From contig CAMAVH010000007.1 in assembly GCA_945861615.1 (NCBI GenBank), positions 1-40,391 on the forward strand: a DNA stretch of 40,391 nt, read 5' to 3'. Positions 24,886-33,343 of the stretch are shown here, one piece after another. The notes under the pieces are model-generated. The model was not told the DNA's origin and made no database searches. It saw only the letters and a program-made list of their open reading frames with translations. The DNA comes from Rhizobium sp. Q54 (lineage in GTDB: Bacteria > Pseudomonadota > Alphaproteobacteria > SMXQ01). Made by a program: the position numbers and the translations under genes. The number at the start of each line of letters is the position of its first letter. The first letter of the stretch is position 1.

Positions 24886-26061
24886 ATGGCGGAAATCCTC
24901 GTCGTTTGGACCGTGCTCTTCTGCCTGCTCTGCGTGCATCCCTTCATCATCTATCCATGGACGTTGAAACTGGCGCGGCGCTGGAACAATTCCCCGCTGC
25001 GCCCGTCATATGCGCAAAATCCTGGAACGGCGCGGCCGGAGGAACTCACCTTTGCCATCTGCCTATGCGCCTATAATGAGGCGGCGATCATCGAGCAGAC
25101 GATCGAGAGCTTGCTTAAGCTCCGCCGCAGCAGTGGAAACCTGCAAATCCTGCTTTACGTGGATGGCGCGACCGATGGCACGGCCGAGATCGCCGGGCGC
25201 TATGCCGGCGAGATCGAACTTATCGTCTCGCCGGAACGTCACGGCAAGTCGCATGGGCTCAATCGCTTGGCGCAGCAGGTGCGGGCCCCGATCATGGTGC
25301 TGGCCGACGCCAATGTGCGGATCGCCGAAGATGCTCTGATCAACATGAAGAAATATTTCCATGACGAGGATGTCGGCTGCGTCTGCGGCCATCTCGTCTA
25401 TTCCAACGGCGACGAAAGCGTCACGGCGAAAACCGGTTCGCTCTATTGGCGCCTGGAAGAGAAGATCAAGCGTTTGGAGAGCGAAACAGGCTCGGTGATG
25501 GGCGCCGACGGTTCGCTCTACGCCATGCGCAGCGAGCTTTATCATCCGATCCCGGAGGGCGTTGCCGACGACATGTATCTGTCGCTTGCCGTGCTGTGCG
25601 ACGGCTATCGCGTCATCCGCGCCGAAGATGTGCGGGTCTTCGAGGCTGCCGGCGTCAATTCCAAAGATGAATTCCGCCGCAAGATCCGCATTGCCTGCCA
25701 GGCTTTCAGCACGCACCGTGCCTTGTGGTCGCAGCTCCGCCAACTCGACGGATTTTCGATCTATAAATACGTTTCGCACAAATTGCTGCGCTGGTTCACC
25801 GTTTTCACCTTTGCGGCCACCGCGCTCACCGCTTTCGCGGCATTGTCTGTCGTGGTCGGCTTCGGCTGGGCGGCGGCGCTCACGGTGTCCGCACTTGGCC
25901 TGTTGTGGCTCGCCTTGCGCCTGCATATCCGCCCGCTACCCATGGTGCTCGACATGCTGCGGTCCTTCGCCGCCACGGGTATCGGCGTCATCCATTCGCT
26001 GCGCGGCGCCAATGTGCGCACCTGGGAGCCGGCTCGCGCGCCAGCGCGGCAGGAGAAGTGA
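24886..26061 (+). CDS. Membrane-anchored glycosyltransferase family 2
   Basis: A 391-residue inverting GT-A glycosyltransferase with a membrane helix at the N-terminus (about 3-25) and two or three near the C-terminus (about 300-350). Catalytic features are FAICLCAYNEAAIIEQTIESLL, VDGATDGT (92-99), the metal-binding ADAN (140-143), GADGSLYAMR and the acidic base region GVADDMYLSL, with a late RKIRIACQAF close to the QxxRW-type acceptor motif of processive GT2 enzymes. AGGAG lies upstream of ATG 24886; the frame is open from 24823. It is the first of three GT2 genes; AGGAG and the next start follow closely, so they form an operon. Sugar specificity unknown. Confidence 0.9.
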   Translation: MAEILVVWTVLFCLLCVHPFIIYPWTLKLARRWNNSPLRPSYAQNPGTARPEELTFAICLCAYNEAAIIEQTIESLLKLRRSSGNLQILLYVDGATDGTAEIAGRYAGEIELIVSPERHGKSHGLNRLAQQVRAPIMVLADANVRIAEDALINMKKYFHDEDVGCVCGHLVYSNGDESVTAKTGSLYWRLEEKIKRLESETGSVMGADGSLYAMRSELYHPIPEGVADDMYLSLAVLCDGYRVIRAEDVRVFEAAGVNSKDEFRRKIRIACQAFSTHRALWSQLRQLDGFSIYKYVSHKLLRWFTVFTFAATALTAFAALSVVVGFGWAAALTVSALGLLWLALRLHIRPLPMVLDMLRSFAATGIGVIHSLRGANVRTWEPARAPARQEK

Positions 26062-26063
26062 TC

Positions 26064-27029
26064 ATGTCCCCGCGAATCGACGTCATCATTCTATCTTGGG
26101 ATCGTACCGCCGAAACCATCGCTGCCATCGACAGCGCCGCATCACAGATCGGTGTTGAAAAGCGGATATGGATCGTCGATCAGGGCAGCAAGCCGGAAAA
26201 TCTCGCGGCTTTGCACCGGGCCATCGACGGACGGCCGGAAATCCATCTGCATGAGCTCGGCAAGAATGTCGGCGTGGCGGAGGGCCGCAATATCGCCAGC
26301 GCATTGGGCAGCGCTCCTTATATCGTGGCGCTCGACAATGATGCGGTGTTCAAGGACGACACGACCCTCGCCGAGGTTGCGCGCCGCATGGACAGCGAAC
26401 CCCGCCTCGGCGCGGTGGCCTTTCGCATTCTCAATTTCTTTACCGGGCGCGACGATGCGATGTGCTGGGACTATCCCGGCGTGCCGCGCGCCATGGCCGA
26501 TCGCGAATTCATGACCACGCGCTTCATCGGCGCCGGGCATGCCCTGCGCCGTAACGCCTTCGAGGCTGCCGGCGGCTATGACGCCGCTTTATTCTTCGCC
26601 GGCGAAGAGCGGGATCTGAGCTACCGAATTCTCAATCTCGGCTACATGGTTTGCTATAGCCCGGACTTTACCGTACTGCATAAAGTGGACCCGACGGCGC
26701 GCGTGAATTGGAAGTCCGGGCGTTTCTACTTCACCGTTCGCAACGTGCTCTACTCCGACTTCAAATACGGCGTGCCCTTTTGGCGCCTCGTGCGTAGCGC
26801 CGGCGCCTTGACCTTGAAGGGCTTCCGCAATGGCTGCACCGGTCAGGCGCTGCGCGGCATCAAGGATGGGGCGCTGATGGCTTGGCGCTTCGCCCGCAAG
26901 GGCCGGCCGGCCGTCTATCGTCTCAATAGCGAAGTGCGCGACTACATCCGCACCTGCGAGCACCGCGACGACACGCCGTTCATGGTTCGCCTGCGCCGTC
27001 AGTTCGACAGGCTGCCGGAACAGGTCTGA
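26064..27029 (+). CDS. Glycosyltransferase family 2 (rhamnosyltransferase-like)
   Basis: A 321-residue soluble GT-A enzyme. RIDVIILSWDRTAETIAAIDSA opens the fold, GKNVGVAEGRNIASAL is the nucleotide-binding loop, and ALDNDA (89-94) is the metal-binding DxD. FIGAGHALRRNAFEAAGGYDAALFFAGEERDLSYRI is the acceptor and base segment seen in rhamnosyl/galactosyl transferases of the WcaE/WbbL style. The start lies 2 nt after the previous stop and has AGGAG 8 nt upstream, indicating coupled translation. It should add one sugar to the EPS repeat unit. Confidence 0.9.
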   Translation: MSPRIDVIILSWDRTAETIAAIDSAASQIGVEKRIWIVDQGSKPENLAALHRAIDGRPEIHLHELGKNVGVAEGRNIASALGSAPYIVALDNDAVFKDDTTLAEVARRMDSEPRLGAVAFRILNFFTGRDDAMCWDYPGVPRAMADREFMTTRFIGAGHALRRNAFEAAGGYDAALFFAGEERDLSYRILNLGYMVCYSPDFTVLHKVDPTARVNWKSGRFYFTVRNVLYSDFKYGVPFWRLVRSAGALTLKGFRNGCTGQALRGIKDGALMAWRFARKGRPAVYRLNSEVRDYIRTCEHRDDTPFMVRLRRQFDRLPEQV

Positions 27030-27077
27030 GCCTTTGCATCCCTTTGATCGCGCCCATAACCGGAAAGAAGACCGCCC

Positions 27078-28007
27078 ATGATCACCCTGATCATACCGAC
27101 GCGAAACCGCGCGCATACATTGTCGTTGATCGGCGAGAGCTTCTATCGTCTGCAACTCGTCGACGAAATCATCTTCGTCGATGACGAGGGCTCCGACAAT
27201 TCGGCGGAGGTGATTGATGCCCTCGCGGCCCGTCATCCGCAGATCGCCACGAAAATCCTGCGCAACGAACGGCGTCTCGGCGCGTCAGGGAGTCGCATCA
27301 GGGGCTATAAGGCGGCGAAGAACGACTACATCATGTATTCGGACGACGACGTTTATGTGCAGCCCAACTATGCGGCAGTCTGTCTTAAGAAGCTGCGCCT
27401 GACCGGCGCCGGCATCGTTTCGGGCCGCATCGTGCGCATGCGCGTCGATCAGACGCCGGAACAGGCCATCGCCGCCTTCGGCAACGGCATGTCGGATAAG
27501 CCGCCCTTCCGCAAACTGGTGTGCGAGACGCGCGGCGAAGCGAAGACCGATGGCGACGTTCGCTTGCCGCTCACCGGGCCGGTGATCGTCACGACGAAGG
27601 CTCTGCTCGAGGAGCTTAGCTACGATCCGTTTTATTCGCGCGGCAACGGCTTTCGCGAGGAGACGGATTTTCAGATGCATGCCTTCGTCACGGGCCGCGA
27701 TATCCTGATGACGAACGAAACCTATTGCGCCGAGCTCAGCCGCATCGAAAGCAAGGTCGGCGGCCAGCGCACGCCGCGGCTCAAGACGCTGTATTGGTCG
27801 ATTTATTACAACGCTTATTTCTTCGGGAAATATTGGGACCGTTATGCCGCCCGCACAGGCGTGACGATGAGCCGCCGCTCGGCCACGGCCTTGTTCGCGG
27901 TCTATCAACTCTATGCGCTGTTCGTGCGTCCGTTCGGCTACAAGTACCAACGCTGGGCCGCGCGTCAGCGCGAGCGCCGGGCGGCGTCCCGTCCGGCTTT
28001 TCAATAA
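27078..28007 (+). CDS. Glycosyltransferase family 2
   Basis: A 309-residue GT-A enzyme and third member of the GT2 operon. MITLIIPTRNRAHTLSL, FVDDEGSDNSAEV (34-46) and MYSDDDVYVQPNY (DxD-like at 88-91) define the nucleotide-sugar site; LPLTGPVIVTTKALLEEL and GNGFREETDFQMHAF provide the acceptor side and likely catalytic base. The C-terminus (about 235-309) is aromatic and basic and may lie on the membrane. Start ATG 27078 has GAAAGAAG upstream. It ends 3 nt before the end of the convergent pyruvyl transferase gene. Confidence 0.9.
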   Translation: MITLIIPTRNRAHTLSLIGESFYRLQLVDEIIFVDDEGSDNSAEVIDALAARHPQIATKILRNERRLGASGSRIRGYKAAKNDYIMYSDDDVYVQPNYAAVCLKKLRLTGAGIVSGRIVRMRVDQTPEQAIAAFGNGMSDKPPFRKLVCETRGEAKTDGDVRLPLTGPVIVTTKALLEELSYDPFYSRGNGFREETDFQMHAFVTGRDILMTNETYCAELSRIESKVGGQRTPRLKTLYWSIYYNAYFFGKYWDRYAARTGVTMSRRSATALFAVYQLYALFVRPFGYKYQRWAARQRERRAASRPAFQ

Positions 28008-28010
28008 GCC

Positions 28011-29018
28011 TTACGCAGACATTTGCGCGTCGGACATGCCGCTGAGCCAGGCGGCGTGATAATTCGACAGCTTTCCGTAGCTGTTGTCCGCCATGGTCAC
28101 GTGGCGACCGAGCAGCAGGCCGAGCAGCCCCATGTGCAGCCGATCGGTGACGATCGTCTCGTAATCGGCGAGGAAGCGGACGCCTTTGGCAATCAGGCGG
28201 TTGCGGAAGAGTCGCCACAGCGGATGCAGCGAAAAAACTCCGCCGCTGGGGCCACGGCGGCAATGCAGATTGAGCAAAGTATAATAGGCCGCCTTGTCTT
28301 CGTAGCCGATCAGATCGCTCCAATCGAGGCCGCGTTGCGGTGTGGACGGGCCGGGCATGGAGATGAGCCGGCTTTCCTTGTCCTGGCGGGCGAATAGCAG
28401 AGTGGCATTGCCATGAGGTCTGGCGCGGGCCGCTGCCAGCGGCTCCCACAGGAGATGCGCCATGTCGGGGACGAGGTGGGACGGATTGCGGAAATGCTGA
28501 CGTGCCGTCCGCATCGATATTTCATCGCGCAGACAGAGATGCAGGTCCGGATGCCGTCCGTAGCTTTCGGCGCAGGCCGCAAGGGCGACCGGCGAATTGA
28601 AGTGCAGCGTCTGCGGTAGCATGACGATGCGGTGCCTGGGGTAAGCGGCAATGACATAGTCGCGAAACTTTTGGTGCAATGGATAAAGGTCGCCGAAATT
28701 CCCTCCGCCGTGGAGCAGGATGGTGCAATTCGCCGGCACTTTGCGCTGCGCGATCGTGCCGAAATCATAGGCCGAACGACGCCCGATGACTTTGTAACCT
28801 AGCCGCTTGAAAAATTGGTCCGTGCCGGCCTCGATCAGCGAATCGCCGATATTCAGATGCACCGGATAGTCGAGATAGACGACGGGGCGCTCCGGCGGTG
28901 CCAGCTGGGCGAGTTGTTCGACGCGCTTGGCCAAGCTCTGCATAATGTCGGACGTATCGCCACTCGGCGGTGCGGAGTGCGGAATGGGATCGGGCGTGAC
29001 GGGAATCATGCGCGGCAC
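28011..29018 (-). CDS. Polysaccharide pyruvyl transferase family protein
   Basis: A 335-residue enzyme of the ExoV/GumL/PssM family, which attaches a pyruvate ketal from phosphoenolpyruvate to a sugar of the repeat unit and gives the polymer acidic charge. Family features are YLDYPVHLNIGDSLIEAG, ILLHGGGNFGDLYPLHQKFRD, IVMLPQTLHF, LRDEISMRTA and the C-terminal TDRLHMGLLGLLLGRHVTMADNSYGKLSNYHAAW. The ORF opens with GTG 29018; ATG 29009 is equally likely. It is the last gene of the EPS locus and is convergent with the GT2 operon. Pyruvylation of this EPS is inference. Confidence 0.92.
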   Translation of the reverse strand: MPRMIPVTPDPIPHSAPPSGDTSDIMQSLAKRVEQLAQLAPPERPVVYLDYPVHLNIGDSLIEAGTDQFFKRLGYKVIGRRSAYDFGTIAQRKVPANCTILLHGGGNFGDLYPLHQKFRDYVIAAYPRHRIVMLPQTLHFNSPVALAACAESYGRHPDLHLCLRDEISMRTARQHFRNPSHLVPDMAHLLWEPLAAARARPHGNATLLFARQDKESRLISMPGPSTPQRGLDWSDLIGYEDKAAYYTLLNLHCRRGPSGGVFSLHPLWRLFRNRLIAKGVRFLADYETIVTDRLHMGLLGLLLGRHVTMADNSYGKLSNYHAAWLSGMSDAQMSA

Positions 29019-29256
29019 TTTCGCCGTTGGGCTGCATTTCGGCTCGGGTCAATATTGTGTCCCGCAATTCCTAGGCATTTTTAGGCGCTGCGACATGACT
29101 ATGGGTTTGCATAAATAGTTCCGCTGGCGCACTATTCACAAAATTGTATTTATACCAAATTAAACACAAAGCGAGAGGCTCCAAGTTGCGTCACCCGAGG
29201 CTGTTGAGAGTGCGGCGCGCCGTTATGGTCCTTGTCGCTTCGTCGGCGGCGTTGAC

Positions 29257-31551
29257 ATGACCGTTGGCGCCTCCGTCACACGCATCGAGGATCCGCCGCT
29301 GGTCACCGGCGCCGCGCGCTTCGTTGCCGACCTCAACTTCGCCCGCCAATTGCACATGCGCGTGGTGCGCGCCCAGCAGGCGCACGGCAAGATCGTTTCG
29401 ATCGACGCGGCCGAAGCCCTGGCGCTGCCGGGCGTCGTCGCCGTCTGGACGGCAGCGGATATCAGTGAACTCCCGCCGATCGATTTTCGCGAGGGGCCGA
29501 TCCCCGAACTGGCGGTATTCCGCCAGCCGGTGCTGGCGAAAGAGCGGGTACGCTATGTCGGCGAGCCGGTTGCCGTGGTCTTCGCCGACAGCGACTATGT
29601 CGCCGAGGATGCCGCCGATCTGATCCTGGTCGAGATCGACGAATTGCCGGTGCTGCTCGACGCCGCCGCAGCGCCCGCCGCTTTCCCTGGCGCCGCCTCT
29701 AGCGAGGCGACGGTCATCACCCAGGGCTATGGCGATGTCGATGCCGTCTTCGCGACAGCGCCCCATATCGTCGCGCTCGATCTCTCGGTCGGCCGCCATA
29801 CCGGCGTGCCGCTGGAAACGCGCGGCGCCATTGGCGTTTATGATGCGGCGCGCGACGTGCTGCAGCTCCATGGCGCGGCCAAGGTGCCGCATAAGAATCG
29901 CGAGGCTTTGGCGCGGCTGTTCGGGCGCAGCCTGCAGGCCATGCATCTCTTCGAATATCACGTCGGCGGCGGATTCGGCGTGCGCGGCGAGATTTATCCC
30001 GAGGACATTCTCGTCTGCCTGGCGGCGATGCGCCTCGGGCGGCCGGTCAAATGGATCGAGGATCGCCGCGAGCATCTGATGGCGACCAACCACTCGCGCC
30101 AGCAGCGTCATCAGATCCGCGCCGCCGTCGATGGCGAAGGCCGCATCCTCGCCATGGACGATAATTTCTTCCACGATCAGGGCGCGTATCTGCGCACGCA
30201 TGGCGTACGCGTACCCCATATGACTGCCGGCATCCTGCCGGGTCCGTACCGAATTCCCGCCTATCGCGCGACGGCCCGTGTGCGGCTGACCAACAAGACG
30301 CCCTGCGCGACCTATCGCGGCCCCGGACGCTACGAGAGCACCTTCGTGCGCGAGCGGCTGATCGACGCGGTAGCCATGCAGCTTGGCCTCGATCCGGTCG
30401 AGGTGCGCCGGCGCAACATGATCACCTCGGCCGAGATGCCTTATGACCGGCCGTTGCAGGCGCTCGGCGAGGAGATCAGCTACGACAGCGGCGATTACGC
30501 CGGCCTGATGGACAAGGTGCTGGCCAAGGCCGGCTGGCCGGCGATGAAGGCCGAGACCGCGCGCCGCCGCGCGGCCGGCGAGATGGTCGGCGTCGGCATC
30601 GCTATGTTCGTGGAAAAGGCCGGTCTCGGCCCGACGGACGGCGTGAAGATCGCCGTTGAGCCCGGTGGCCATGTCGAGGTCATCACCGGCGGCGCTTCGG
30701 TCGGCCAGGGCTTCGAGACGGTGATCGCCCAGATCTGCGCCGGCGCGCTCGGCGTCGATTACCAAAAAGTCCGCGTCGTGCACGGCCAAACCAACCGCAT
30801 CGAACATGGCATCGGCGCCCATGCCTCGCGCGCCACCGTCATGACCGGTTCTGCGACCCATGTCGGCGCGCTCAAAGTGCGCGCCAAGGCCTTGGCCGCC
30901 GCCGCCAAGCTGCTGCAAAAGACGCCTGATGAACTGGATATCGTCGCCGGCGTGATCGTCCAGCGCGGCAATCCGGCCGGGCCGTCGATCTCGCTCGGCG
31001 ACATCGCCAAGCGGCTCGGGCCGGGCTCCAAGCTGCTCGAGCCGGGGCAGAATCCGGGTCTCGCCGAGGAGGGCTGGTTCAACGTCGACCACCAGGTCTA
31101 TCCCTACGGCATGCATATCGCCCAGGTGCGGGTCGATGGCGCGACCGGGGGAGTCCATATCGAGCGCTATGTCGCCGCCTTCGATATCGGCCGGGCCGTC
31201 AATCCCATGCTGGTCGAAGGGCAGATCGTCGGCAGCTTCACGCAGGGTCTCGGCGGCGCCTTGCTCGAGGAATTCCGCTATAGCGAAACCGGCGAGCCGC
31301 TCGCCGTCACCTTCGCCGACTACTTGCTGCCCAGCCTGCATGATGTGCCGCAGGTCGAGGTCCAGCTTTACGAGGATGCGCCGAGCCCGCGCAATCCGCT
31401 CGGCATCAAGGGCGGCGGCGAGAGCGGCATCACCGGCGTCGGCGCGGCCTTGGCGGCGGCGGTCGACGACGCCTTGCAACGGCCCGGCGCGATCACCGAA
31501 TTGCCGATCACGCCACAGCGCCTGAAAGATATCCTGAACGCGGCGACTTGA
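29257..31551 (+). CDS. Xanthine dehydrogenase-family molybdopterin-binding large subunit, orphan
   Basis: A 764-residue molybdenum hydroxylase large subunit that would hydroxylate an aldehyde, heterocycle or aromatic at the molybdenum-cytosine-dinucleotide centre. Seen are HVGGGFGVRG (GGGFG at 237-241), TYRGPGR (352-358), GGASVGQGFETVIAQI, GAHASRATVMTGSA and the catalytic glutamate in GIKGGGESGITG (E722). The CO-dehydrogenase signature AYxCSFR is absent, so it is not a form I CoxL. The FAD and 2Fe-2S subunits normally encoded beside it are missing on both sides. ATG 29257 has no strong ribosome-binding site. The 238-bp upstream gap is AT-rich near 29120-29175. It is convergent with the GntR gene. 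Confidence 0.9.
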   Translation: MTVGASVTRIEDPPLVTGAARFVADLNFARQLHMRVVRAQQAHGKIVSIDAAEALALPGVVAVWTAADISELPPIDFREGPIPELAVFRQPVLAKERVRYVGEPVAVVFADSDYVAEDAADLILVEIDELPVLLDAAAAPAAFPGAASSEATVITQGYGDVDAVFATAPHIVALDLSVGRHTGVPLETRGAIGVYDAARDVLQLHGAAKVPHKNREALARLFGRSLQAMHLFEYHVGGGFGVRGEIYPEDILVCLAAMRLGRPVKWIEDRREHLMATNHSRQQRHQIRAAVDGEGRILAMDDNFFHDQGAYLRTHGVRVPHMTAGILPGPYRIPAYRATARVRLTNKTPCATYRGPGRYESTFVRERLIDAVAMQLGLDPVEVRRRNMITSAEMPYDRPLQALGEEISYDSGDYAGLMDKVLAKAGWPAMKAETARRRAAGEMVGVGIAMFVEKAGLGPTDGVKIAVEPGGHVEVITGGASVGQGFETVIAQICAGALGVDYQKVRVVHGQTNRIEHGIGAHASRATVMTGSATHVGALKVRAKALAAAAKLLQKTPDELDIVAGVIVQRGNPAGPSISLGDIAKRLGPGSKLLEPGQNPGLAEEGWFNVDHQVYPYGMHIAQVRVDGATGGVHIERYVAAFDIGRAVNPMLVEGQIVGSFTQGLGGALLEEFRYSETGEPLAVTFADYLLPSLHDVPQVEVQLYEDAPSPRNPLGIKGGGESGITGVGAALAAAVDDALQRPGAITELPITPQRLKDILNAAT

Positions 31552-31578
31552 TCGTCTGCCGCGGCGCGCAAGACAGCG

Positions 31579-32316
31579 CTAGCGCGAGGCTTTTTTTGCC
31601 GCTTGTTCGCTGAAGATGGCCGTTTCCGCCACCTCGGCAATTTTGCTGATATGAAGCAGCAAGAGCTGGCAGGCCTCGTCCGCGTCGCGTTTGAGCGTGG
31701 CTTGCACGATCTTCTTGTGATCGTTACTCAATCCCGAACGGGGGAATGGGCGCCGCAGGGTCGTACGATATCTGTAGCGCAGCGATTGATCGTAAAGCTG
31801 CTGGGTAAAAAGCACGAGACGCCGCGTGGGGCAGGCGGAGATCAGCTCCATATGGAAATCGCGATTGGCGTTTTCCCATGTGATCACGGCGTCAGCCGAT
31901 TCCTTCGTCAGGCTCACTTCCAGGCGTTCGAGGGCATGGCGGGCCGCCACGACCCGCATTTCCCAGACGATGTCGCCATGCGTGATCGCTTGCCGAAGCG
32001 CTTCCACTTCCACGAGCTTGCGCGCCTCCGTGATGTCGCGAAGGTCTTGCGGAGAGATTTGAGAGACCCAAAAGCCGCGCTGCGACACCGACTCGACAAG
32101 GCCGTCCGACAAGAGACGCGACAAGGCTTCTCGAACGGCGCTGGCGCCATATCCGAAGGTCGCGGTCAAATGCTGGATGCGAAGCTTTTCGCCCGGCTCC
32201 AAACGGCCCGAGAGGATTTCTTGCCGGAGACGCCAATAGGCTTTCTCGATGTCCGAGCTCGGCCGCGTTTTGATATCTGAAACAGCCATAGGGGTACGAG
32301 GTCTCGTTTTGCTCAT
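31579..32316 (-). CDS. GntR/FadR-family (FCD) transcriptional regulator
   Basis: A 245-residue GntR-family repressor or activator. The winged helix-turn-helix lies at about 24-90 (AYWRLRQEILSGRLEPGEKLRIQHLTATFGYGASAVREALSRLLSDGLVE) and the FCD ligand domain at about 95-225, with helices carrying ARKLVEVEALRQAI, NANRDFHMELISAC and HKKIVQATLKRDADEACQLLLLHI. FCD domains usually bind carboxylates, often with a metal. It is divergent from the TauD-type dioxygenase gene, whose promoter contains an inverted repeat, and convergent with the molybdenum hydroxylase gene. ATG 32289 is an alternative start. Control of the dioxygenase gene is the natural inference. Confidence 0.92.
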   Translation of the reverse strand: MSKTRPRTPMAVSDIKTRPSSDIEKAYWRLRQEILSGRLEPGEKLRIQHLTATFGYGASAVREALSRLLSDGLVESVSQRGFWVSQISPQDLRDITEARKLVEVEALRQAITHGDIVWEMRVVAARHALERLEVSLTKESADAVITWENANRDFHMELISACPTRRLVLFTQQLYDQSLRYRYRTTLRRPFPRSGLSNDHKKIVQATLKRDADEACQLLLLHISKIAEVAETAIFSEQAAKKASR

Positions 32317-32379
32317 TTGATGCCGACCGCGGCCATTATGCTAGCCGGCTTCGGGGAGTCCTAGATGGATTAGCGTTAA

Positions 32380-32408
32380 TTGACAAAAAAACTTTTTTTT
32401 CGTATTTT
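32380..32408 (+). promoter_or_regulatory. Near-consensus sigma-70 promoter of the TauD-type gene
   Basis: TTGACA (32380-32385) and TATTTT (32403-32408) are separated by exactly 17 nt, and the start codon lies 36 nt downstream. This is the best promoter in the window. Confidence 0.7.
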
Positions 32409-32412
32409 GTCA
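32381..32412. promoter_or_regulatory. Inverted repeat overlapping the promoter, likely GntR operator
   Basis: TGACAAAA (32381-32388) and TTTTGTCA (32405-32412) are perfect complements separated by 16 bp of mostly T/A sequence. The arms cover the -35 and -10 boxes, so a protein bound there would block RNA polymerase. The divergent GntR protein is the obvious candidate, but the wide spacing differs from compact FadR-type sites. Confidence 0.5.
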
Positions 32413-32444
32413 CTAGCGCGAATTGATCCTGGAGGGATGTAAAG

Positions 32445-33314
32445 ATGGCGACCATTCAAGCAGAAAAGCCCAAAGCGAAGACGGCTTATGAAACCATTAC
32501 CGTCACGCAGCTGTCGCCGCATGTCGGCGCGGAAATCGGTAATATCGATCTGACCAAGCCGCTCAATCCCACCCAGGTGAAGGAAGTGCGCGCCGCGATC
32601 ACCGCGCACGGCGTTATTTTCTTCCGCGAGCAGCCGATCAGCTTCGAAGACCACGACCGCTTCGTGCGCTACTTCGGCGAGCCGCATGAGCATATCGGCG
32701 GCGATTACACGGCCTCCAAGCGCGTTCCCAATTATCCCGGCATCCGCCAGCAATATTTCGACGGCAATTCCAAGCGCGTCGCCGGTGAAGACTGGCACTC
32801 GGACCAGAGCTACGGCGACAAGCCGCCGACCTACAGCATCCTGCACCAGGAGATCGTCCCGACGGACGGCGGCGGCGACACGATGTTCATGTCCTGCTCC
32901 AAGGCCTATGACGAGCTCAGCGACACGATGAAGGACTATCTGCGGGGCAAGACCGTCACCCACATGGGCGGCAAGTCCTTCGACGCCGAGGGCGCCGGAA
33001 AGCGTCCGGAGGTGGTCCATCCGGCCGTCACGGTCCATCCCGAAAGCGGCCGCAAGGTCCTGTTCGTCAATCCCAGCTTCACGAGCCACATCAACGGCGT
33101 GCCGAAGGCCGAGAGCAAGGCCGTGCTGGCATATCTCTACGAGCACATGCGCAAGCCCAATTGGCACATGCGCTTCCACTGGCGGAACCACTCGATCGCT
33201 ATGTGGGACAACCGTGCCGTCCAGCATATGGCGATTTGGGACTACTGGCCGCAAGTGCGCTCGGGCTACCGCATGTTCTTGAAAAACGACGATGCCCCGG
33301 TGATGGCCGACTAA
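32445..33314 (+). CDS. TauD/TfdA-family Fe(II)/2-oxoglutarate dioxygenase
   Basis: A 289-residue non-haem iron dioxygenase that couples 2-oxoglutarate decarboxylation to hydroxylation, often releasing sulfite from sulfonates or cleaving aryl ethers. The facial triad is visible: H118 and D120 in DWHSDQSY, and H261 in NRAVQHMAIWDYW. R272 or R276 in VRSGYR should bind 2-oxoglutarate. LSPHVGAEIGNIDLTKPL is the typical N-terminus. GGAGGG lies before ATG 32445. It is followed within 30 nt by an alpha/beta hydrolase gene and is probably controlled by the divergent GntR regulator. Taurine as substrate is not supported, since no tau transporter genes are present. Confidence 0.9.
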   Translation: MATIQAEKPKAKTAYETITVTQLSPHVGAEIGNIDLTKPLNPTQVKEVRAAITAHGVIFFREQPISFEDHDRFVRYFGEPHEHIGGDYTASKRVPNYPGIRQQYFDGNSKRVAGEDWHSDQSYGDKPPTYSILHQEIVPTDGGGDTMFMSCSKAYDELSDTMKDYLRGKTVTHMGGKSFDAEGAGKRPEVVHPAVTVHPESGRKVLFVNPSFTSHINGVPKAESKAVLAYLYEHMRKPNWHMRFHWRNHSIAMWDNRAVQHMAIWDYWPQVRSGYRMFLKNDDAPVMAD

Positions 33315-33343
33315 AACGCCAGGCCGCCCACGATAGGAGCGGC

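Noticed and set aside
29257-31551. Carbon monoxide dehydrogenase CoxL
   Set aside because: The AYxCSFR active-site signature is missing; TYRGPGR is present instead.
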